NCBI GenBank assembly: GCA_009746045.1
Contig: RPFO01000774.1
Location: forward strand, 753,657-817,656
DNA length: 64,000 nt
Reading direction: 5' to 3'
Origin: Mesostigma viride
Taxonomy: Eukaryota > Streptophyta > Mesostigmatophyceae > Mesostigmatales > Mesostigmataceae
A program made the translations under genes and the position numbers. The notes beneath the pieces are model-generated. The model had not been told where the DNA came from, made no database searches, and saw only the letters and a program-made list of their open reading frames with translations. Positions 57,131-64,000 of this stretch are shown here, piece by piece (position 1 is the first letter of the stretch; each line of letters opens with the position of its first letter).

Positions 57131-57740
57131 AGGCTGGTCCGACCAGCTGACTTGGGCAGTTCTCTGCGCTTGGGCTTTTCCAGAGAGTACCGGTACCGGG
57201 TACAGGTAGTCTGACCCCGGATACCGGTACCGGGCGCGCCCATCACAGGTACCGGGTACCGGTACCAGTTGCCCTTGAGAAGTTGGGGTTAGTTCCGGTA
57301 CCGGTTGACCAAATTTGGGTACCGTCCCGAACCCTAGAGCTGGCAACTGGCAAGTGGCAGATTTCCCGCGGGAGCCATCAAACCAACATGCATGGCCGGA
57401 GGGTGCCTCATCGTCGGCCTTCAATGCCACCTGCGTGTCAAGTGCGCAGAGCGAGGCCGCTCGCTTGGTCACCTCGCGCGGGTTTTACGTAAGCGGACTA
57501 CCTGGTTACGCGGGACCCAGTGGCTGCGGCAGGACGCCATCGCCGGCGACTGTGACAGCGGCAAGCCGGCAGGCATTTCAGTAAACATTTAGTCGGTAAT
57601 ACCTCGCGACGTTTTGATGCGCAAATGCGTGAGCACAGGGGGGGACGTGGCAGAGGGAATATGACTTTGTCGTAGAATGTGCCGACTGTTTCTGCAGCCA
57701 GGGAATCGTGGAATAGAGAGTGTGACAAATACCTGCGAGA
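57131..57740. other. DCD gene 5' flank with GGTACC-rich patch
   Basis: At 57185-57340 GGTACCGG palindromes recur. No gene is recognised. The promoter of the DCD gene should lie in the last few hundred bases, but no TATA-like box can be singled out. Confidence 0.4.
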
Positions 57741-60700
57741 ATGCCGGAGGGAGGCTACGTCCCACGCTCTCGTGCCGCTCAGAAAGAGCCGCCGGCGGGT
57801 TATGTATTCATTTGCAACAACGATACCATGAAAGAGAATTTCGACAGGCAGCTATTTGGTAAGGTTATCCTCGTTTGGCACTGGAAAGCCTTTTTTTTTG
57901 TATGTTTCACCGAGAATGCCGCTTCTGCCTAATTTAGCCGTTGGAATGATCGTTAAGTGCCCGATGCCCTCCATCTTTTGTGTAATTCGAACTTACTTAG
58001 ATTGTCAATGTCACAAGGTGCTCGCTATAGAGGTGGCGCCTAGGCGCGGCACCCCGGCAGCGCCTGCGTGCTTCACGCTCCATTTTCTATGCATTGACAA
58101 AAAGCAGGGCTGTAACATAGCCAGCCGAGAACCATAACCGCAGTAAGCAAGAGGCATTTCTGTTGCCATGGATTGCTCGGCGTCCGTTGCATGGCGGAAT
58201 CGGTGGTTGAACCGTCAGCCACATTGACCATCTGGACGCTGCTGTGCGCTGCTGCCAACTGCAGGACTGGGGATCACGTACGCGGCATCTGTCAGCCTCA
58301 TCTATCCAGGGCTTCCTCTCTTCTTGTACAATTTCTCCACACGGATGCTCCATGGCGTGTTTGAGGTAAGCGTGTGCACATCACCGAACTGCATTCAATT
58401 CTCCACCCCAAGGAGGACACCTATGCCTCGAGCCGACTATGCTAGATCTCACAACCTATATGAAGTCGGTCCTCCCTTCGTTGCTTCTCCATTCATTTCT
58501 GAATGTGCGTGAGTGTTTGCATGTTTGAATGCTCCTCCTGCCTCGCCCAGGCCACGTCCCAGGGTGGCCTGAACCTGGAGCCCGACGCGTGGTCTGGCAG
58601 CAAGGCCCAAGCATTGTCCCCTTACCCCGCACAGGTTCGCCAGCGGCTGTTTGCCAACTGCCGCCCCATCCCCGCCGGCCAGTTCCGCCCCTGCCTGCGC
58701 TGCTTTGGACCCAGCAAATCCAAGTTCAGCCTCGAACTCAACCAGAGGGAGGTGTGTGCGACCCTGGGCGCGTGGCTGTGTGTGTTCTTTCGAGTACTGC
58801 TCTCGCAAACGTCACACACATGCCTTGTCCCTTTTTGGCCATGCAAAACCAAGGGCTGTGTGCGGGCTGGTCCAGCAGAGAGTGCAGCGTGCGCAATGTA
58901 TTCTAACATTCCGCAAACGACTTGCCTCAAGTTGCCTTGCTGGCTGAAGTGTGCGCATGGGCGTGCACTTTCCGTTGGCTGATTTAAGCACAGGTGTCAG
59001 TGTGCCTTGTGTGTGGTGACGCCTTACAGGTGTCAGTGTGCCTTGTGTGTGGTGAAGCCTTGCAGGTGTCAGTGTGCCTTGTGTGTGGTGAAGCCTGGCT
59101 CGTTTGATTTTACACCGCCAAATGCATGCCTCGTTGTTGCAGCTGCACACCCCCTTACAGCATTGCCATCTGCCCCATTCCCATTGGCCCATGGCGGCGG
59201 GACTCCTCAAGTAGCACATCGCCACCTGTCCCACCAGCGGGGTACTGCTTCCTCCCAGCTCATGGAGGCACCGTCGTGCCATGGCATGGCATGGCATGGC
59301 ATGGCGGGGCGGGGCGGGGCGGGGCGGGGCGGGCGGGCGGGGCGGGGTGGGCGGGGCGGGGCGGGGCGGGGTGGGGCGGGGCGGGCGGGGCGGGCGGGCG
59401 GGGCGGGGCGGGGCGGGGCGGGGCGGGCGGGGCGGGCGGGCGGGGCGGGGCGGCGGGGGCGGGCGGGGCGGGGCGGGCGGGGCGGGCGGGGCGGGGCGGG
59501 GCGGGCGGGGCGGGGCGGGGCGGGCGCGGGGCGGGGCGGGCGGGCGGGGCGGGGCGGGCGGGGCGGGCGGGGCGGGGCGGGGCGGGGCGGGGGTGGGGGC
59601 GGGTGGGGGGGGGGGTGGGGGGGGGGTGGGGTGGGGGGGTGGGGTGGGGTGGGGGTGGGTGGGTGGGGGGGGGTGGGGTGGGTGGGTGGGGGGGTGGGGT
59701 GGGTGGGTGGGTGGGGTGGGTGGGTGGGGTGGGTGGGGTGGGTGGGTGGGGTGGGTGGGTGGGGTGGGGTGGGTGGGGTGGGGTGGGGTGGGGTGGGGTG
59801 GGTGGGGTGGGTGGGGTGGGGTGGGTGGGGTGGGGGTGGGTGGGTGGGTGGGGGGGTGGGGGGGGGGGGGGGGGGGGATGGGAACACCTAGATGCCTCCT
59901 TGCCTTGGCCATCCTGCGGATATCAAGGCCACGCGGGTGGGATGGCATAGGGTTGTGGCCTGTGTTCCACTGTGGGAAGCTGGGGTACCAGTACGAGCCA
60001 GTAGGAATAGCAGTGTCCACTAGAACCACCCTGGCCGGCGGAGTCGCCCTGTAGGTACTGGTACGGGCCCTACTGCTACCTGTGCCGCAAGCTGAGGTGA
60101 CGGGAAGAAGCTGTACCGGGTGCCAAGCCTGGCAGTAGGAAGCTGTTGCTGCGCTTGGCCACCACAGATGCCACGACATGCATGCCACCACGCGCATACA
60201 TGTCGTCCCAGCCACCACTGCCATGCTTGTGCTTGTTATGGAATGGGCGAAGTCCCTTGGCCTTCGCGGACACTGTGGCAACGCCACCATCCTCCTACCG
60301 GACCGGCTCTCCTCATCGCGCTTCCCCACAAACCATGCCCTCCCGCATGCGCTTCCCCACGAAGCACGCTCTCCCGCGCTTCGGTTGGGCCGCCCCATGC
60401 CATCCCCTCCTGACAATCAGCCCCGTTGGCCCATCCCAGCAGACAGGATCCTTACGCCTTGTTCCCTCGTGTCACACGCAAGATGCCGCGTTCTCAAGAT
60501 ACCTCACGCACTTGACCTTGTGAGCGCGGGTATCAACACCCTTGGTTTGTCTCACCTACGACGATTCACATTTGTCATCATGTAGTGCACTTCATCTCAT
60601 GCGCTCCTTCCCGCGCAGGTCAAGGGCCTCCTCGCCCTCTTCCAGGTGGCCTACGACGATGCCACTGGTCGTTTGGTGGACCCATGCGGCGCCGCACACC

Positions 60701-61281
60701 CTAGCGGGGCGCCACCTGGCGGAGCCGCATCAGGCCAACGGATCATCTGGGGGCCACCCGCCGCGGCTGCCAAGCCCAACCGAAGTAACCAACGGGCCAC
60801 AGGCAACGGGGCCTCCACCACATCCACCACGTCCACATCCACCCCCACCCCCACCACCACATGGAGCACTGCCAACGCAGCCACATGGCCACCGCAGGAC
60901 GCCTCGGCGTCGTCTTCGGTGATGACGTCAGCGGCATCCTTAGGGGTGTCAGACCCAGGGACCCAGGGGCACAGGGGGGAGACAGATGCGGTCGCGCAGG
61001 CGCCAGCTGGCAGCGGGGCCAAAGTTGCGGGGCGCAGCGGTCAGCCAGTGCACATGCAGCTGGGGCCCGGAGCTGGAGAGGAGCCGTGGGCAGGACTCCT
61101 AAGTTCTGTGGCCAGCGCCGACGGTGCACCGTTGGGGGGAACGGGTGTGGCTGTTCCTGGCGCTGGGCATGTGGCCACTGGCGCGGCTGGTCGGGGCGGT
61201 GCTGCGGCTGCCAGTAGTTCCTGGCCGGGGATGGCAATGCCAGCTGCATCCATGCGTAGGTCCCGGGGGGTGGTTTCCTGA
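57741..61281 (+). CDS. DCD-domain protein (4 exons, about 360 aa)
   Basis: Exons 57741-57858, 58265-58365, 58551-58751 and 60619-61281 join at GT-AG sites in frame to TGA at 61279-61281. Residues of about 20-150 form a DCD (Development and Cell Death) domain, a plant-lineage module linked to stress responses and programmed cell death. Landmarks are GYVFICNNDTMKENFDRQLFG (split over exons 1 and 2), YPGLPLFLYN with LHGVFE (residues 53-73), FRPCLRCFGPSKSKFSLELN (exon 3) and VKGLLALFQVAY (exon 4). The remaining 190 residues are Gly/Ala/Ser/Thr/Pro-rich and probably disordered. The start ATG at 57741 leaves 19 residues before the domain; an upstream exon cannot be excluded. No Kelch or other partner domain is present. 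The molecular function of DCD proteins is not well defined. Confidence 0.85.
58988..59097. repeat. 36-bp tandem repeat (3 units) in DCD intron 3
   Basis: AGGTGTCAGTGTGCCTTGTG plus TGTGGTGAAGCCTTGC is repeated three times. Confidence 0.9.
59279..59880. repeat. 600-bp G-rich satellite (GGCAT, GGGGC, GGGT units) in DCD intron 3
   Basis: Five GGCAT units change to GGGGC/GGGC units to about 59590, then to GGGT/GGGGT units, ending in a poly-G run of about 15. The coding-strand RNA would be almost continuous G-quadruplex-forming sequence. Gly-rich (plus) and Pro-rich (minus) frames are artefacts. Confidence 0.95.
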
Positions 61282-61458
61282 TCTATGACATCTGCCGTGA
61301 AAATCGTGCCTCTGTTGCTGCTCATGCTAAGTGATTGTTGCTGCCTGCTGTGAGGTGTTGGTTACGGCAAAATGTGTTGCTGCACTGATTTCGAATCGGC
61401 AGCGGTTTTGAGTGCTGTCTCTGGCCGTTGTGGTGGTTGTGTGTATTTTCCAACCTCC

Positions 61459-61464
61459 AATAAA
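61459..61464 (+). terminator. candidate polyadenylation signal of the DCD gene
   Basis: AATAAA 178 nt after the stop codon, close to the 169 nt spacing seen for GCN1. Confidence 0.4.
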
Positions 61465-61555
61465 ATCCACCAAACTGCAACTGTCCCTTGTTGTCAGGAA
61501 GATAACCAGTATGTCAACATGGATTATGTCAGCTGTATCAGTGCGGATTGTCGAC

Positions 61556-61630
61556 ACCGTGGTGTGATAGTGTACCGTGGTGTGATAGTGTACCGTGGTG
61601 TGATAGTGTACCGTGGTGTGATAGTGTATA
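61556..61630. repeat. 18-bp tandem repeat (4 units)
   Basis: TACCGTGGTGTGATAGTG is repeated four times. The rest of 61282-62349 is the DCD 3' flank and the chaperone promoter region; no further gene is seen there. Confidence 0.9.
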
Positions 61631-62349
61631 TGGTACTATGGTACGGATTTCGAGCATCCTAGGCTCTAGCTGGCGGCGTAGTTCCAACAGCAAATAGTCA
61701 TGTTCACCATCCTTTCGTGGCATTTGTTGTTGGCATCCTTGCCTGTCATGTGAGCCCATCGCTACCACGCATGGAATGCTTCACTGGCATCCTTCTCATG
61801 GCACCCTTCGCCATTATGCTCGGAAAACCATTGCTGGCCATGATCTCCACCGCGTGGCAGGCGCATCTATATACTGGCATCTGTCGTGCATGGCGCGGTG
61901 TTCTGGGACCGCATTAGCCCTTGCTGGCAGCAGGGAATGAGCGGGTGGCGTGTGGGCGACCTGGCCCCTGGCTGCTCCCGGGTGCGCAGTCCACCAGAGC
62001 ATCGTCAACATATCGGATTCATATTTCGACCCTGTGAAGCAGGGCTTGGTTCATACGTCATTAGCGCATTGTTTTGGCAGATAGGCAACACGCAGAATTT
62101 TTTTGCTACAATATGGTGATACACAGCGGTGATAGTGCTCGAAATGCATAGTTCCATGGTAGTAATGGACTGATGGACTCACCAACTTTTATATCCTTTT
62201 TGGTTGGTTGATGCCACCCCTGCCCCACCGGCCCCCACCTCCACCTTACCCAACCTTACCCCCGCCCTTCCCCTGCCTCCTTCCCTTTTTCCCTTTGGGA
62301 CATCGCCTGCCCCCACACGACAGCCCACGTTGCGTTCGCCAGCGTCCCT

Positions 62350-63609
62350 ATGGACGATGGCACGCGCGTGGCAGGTATGGACCTGGGCAATATCAAGTGT
62401 GTGCTGGCGCTGGCCGACACTCAGCGCGTCTGCGTGTTACGCCATGGAGATGATGTGCCCTCACACCCTGGTGGGGTAGGGGCACCCCCGCTGTCTGGTC
62501 AAGGGGAGCCGCCTGGCGCGGGTGGCGCGACCGATGCCTGCCAGGTGTCCACCGCCGGCACCAGTTTGTCTGGCATCAAGCGGCTGCTGGGTCGCGGGTT
62601 CTTGGATCCGATGGTCCAGCGCGAGCTGTCGCACATGCCCTGCTTTGTGCAGGTGAGGGTTGACCCGCACACGCCCTGCGTGTGCAGGTGAGGGCAGGCG
62701 GGTGCAGGTGGCTGGCATGAGGATGGGGCGTCTTGTGGTGCTGATGCCATGCTGGTGCTTGTCACGTGGAGGATGCTATGCAATTGTCTGCCAGTTTGGT
62801 GTGTCACATTGTGACTGCGCCCTGCTTATCTGTGCCCATTGTTGTCGTGAGGCCAGGGGTCACCATCCAGACTGTGGTCCTTATCCTAACGCACGCCTGG
62901 TGTGCACCCCTAGTGCCCTACGCCTTGTACCCATGCCCACTCTGCGCCTAGTCACCCATCGGCGGCTCTTCATGGGTATTGACACGCGTGCACAATGGTG
63001 CAGCCCATCCCTCCCCCTCCTCCACCCCCTGGTGGCCCTACACAAACACAATGCCCCCCCACCCCCCCATGCTCACCCCCCAACCTCCATGCAATGCCTG
63101 GTTGAAACGCCCCTCCCCAGCCGGGCACTGACGGCATGCCACAGGTGCTGTCCCACACCGCCATCGGAGAGCCTCGCCTTTTCACCCCCCGTGAGCTGCT
63201 GGCGTCTTCACTCGCGTCGCTCAAGGAGATGGCCGAACGCCATGGTGACAAACGCCAGGGGGGCGAGGGCACGACGGAGAGCCACTGCTGCCACAGCAGC
63301 CCACTCACACGGAACGATGCTGCCGGCGACACGGCCAAGCTTGCCTTGTCACATGATAGTGACGGGTGCCAGCGGTTGGCCCTGGCCGGCTGCGTGCTTT
63401 CCTGCCCGGTCTACTTCACGGACGCGCAGCGGAGGGAACTTCTGGCCGCCGCGTCACTGGCGCAGCTGCCGGCCCCTCGCCTGCTGCATGATACGAGCGC
63501 AGCCGTGCTGGCATACGCGGCATCGGTGTCCCCCGCCGAGTTACTGCCGGCGTATGGCACCGACGCGCGCCACCTGGTGTTTGTGGACATGGGGCGCACG
63601 AGCACGCAG
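62350..63609 (+). CDS. HSP110/HSP70-superfamily chaperone, N-terminal part (runs off window)
   Basis: Exon 1 is 62350-62652 and exon 2 is 63145-63609; both are phase 0 and give 256 residues of the nucleotide-binding domain. ATG at 62350 puts the phosphate-1 loop AGMDLGNIKCVLALA at residues 8-22; DLGN in place of DLGTT is typical of the HSP110 branch, nucleotide-exchange partners of HSP70. Further landmarks are IKRLLGR (76-82), the FTPRELLASSLASLK helix (exon 2), PVYFTDAQRRELL (189-201), LLHDTSAAVLAY and the phosphate-2 motif VDMGRTSTQ (248-256). The segment between GDD (about residue 34) and GIKRL is Gly/Pro-rich and differs from normal HSP110, and a His/Ser-rich insert of about 40 residues follows KEMAERHGDK. 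The actin-fold core is recognisable but divergent. The rest of the gene lies beyond 64000. Confidence 0.8.
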
Positions 63610-64000
63610 GTGGGGAAGGGAAGGGGGTCACTATATATACAATATAGTAATCTGATTAATAACACCACATACACAAGCGGTGTTTGTGGGCATGGGACGC
63701 ACGTGCACGCAGGTGGGGCAGGGAAGGGGGTCACTAAGATTTAGTTATTGGACCTGTGCCTTTGTGTCACTGGGTTTACTACAGAATCGAATGTGAGTAC
63801 ACAATCGTGTGTAACTGGAGGCCCGGACGACTGGTGGTGTTCATGCCCACGCGCATGAATGCCCACACGAGTGAATGGGGTCCTCGTACCCCCTGGCATG
63901 TAAACCAGCACTCGTCCCCAGTAGCCAGTGGCAAGCGCGTACCAGCCTGTGGTGTGCCAGGCCAGCACAGACCTCTTGAGCAACACAGCAAGCCCGTGGG
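63610..64000 (+). other. chaperone intron 2, incomplete
   Basis: Begins GTGGGG after exon 2. It contains an almost exact second copy of the exon 2 end plus donor (63679-63736). No further exon is recognised before the window ends. Confidence 0.7.

Noticed and set aside
58812-60416. Pro-rich minus and Gly-rich plus frames of up to 534 codons
   Set aside because: Generated by the G-rich satellite in DCD intron 3, which cannot form stop codons.

Overview
This window is nuclear DNA from a eukaryote, most likely a green alga or another member of the green lineage. The evidence is three multi-exon genes with GT-AG introns, GC-rich exons, a plant-type DCD-domain protein, a GCN1 that tracks the land-plant protein (ILITYHIA) almost column by column from memory, and introns full of minisatellites. 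I cannot name the species. No rRNA, tRNA, operon or CRISPR array was found.

Layout. 1-2340: short mobile-element debris (a 106-bp tailed insertion with target-site duplication, a small foldback element, a larger foldback) and no convincing gene. 2341-35000 (+): the translational regulator GCN1 in 31 coding exons that splice in one continuous frame to about 2,690 residues; only the extreme N-terminus is unresolved. 35001-57740: a gene-free island of mobile DNA. It holds an ORF1-only, HAL1-like LINE derivative with a 12-bp target-site duplication (36109-37983); a complex region (41594-51480) bounded by a roughly 250-bp inverted repeat and containing an 82-bp satellite, palindromic minisatellites and an intact 868-codon Gag-like ORF; a non-autonomous piggyBac-like element with TTAA duplications (51526-53319); a broken LINE reverse transcriptase (53390-54756); a palindrome-ended element (54762-56541); and a homopolymer-rich tract. 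57741-61281 (+): a four-exon DCD-domain gene whose third intron contains about 600 bp of nearly pure G-rich repeat. 62350-64000 (+): the first two exons of an HSP110/HSP70-superfamily chaperone that runs off the window.

The most unusual signal is a recurrent 'junction echo'. In at least nine GCN1 introns and both chaperone introns, the last 10-40 bases of the upstream exon plus its splice donor are repeated, degenerately and often several times, inside the following intron. The cleanest pair (63576-63633 and 63679-63736) matches at 54 of 58 positions. This suggests that introns here grow by local tandem duplication across exon-intron junctions. A second theme is a set of very short retroelements that all end in a small hairpin followed by a (TAAT)n tail. 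Together GCN1 (amino-acid starvation and stalled-ribosome signalling to eIF2-alpha kinase), a stress-linked DCD protein and an HSP110-type chaperone are compatible with stress biology, but nothing shows that they are co-regulated.
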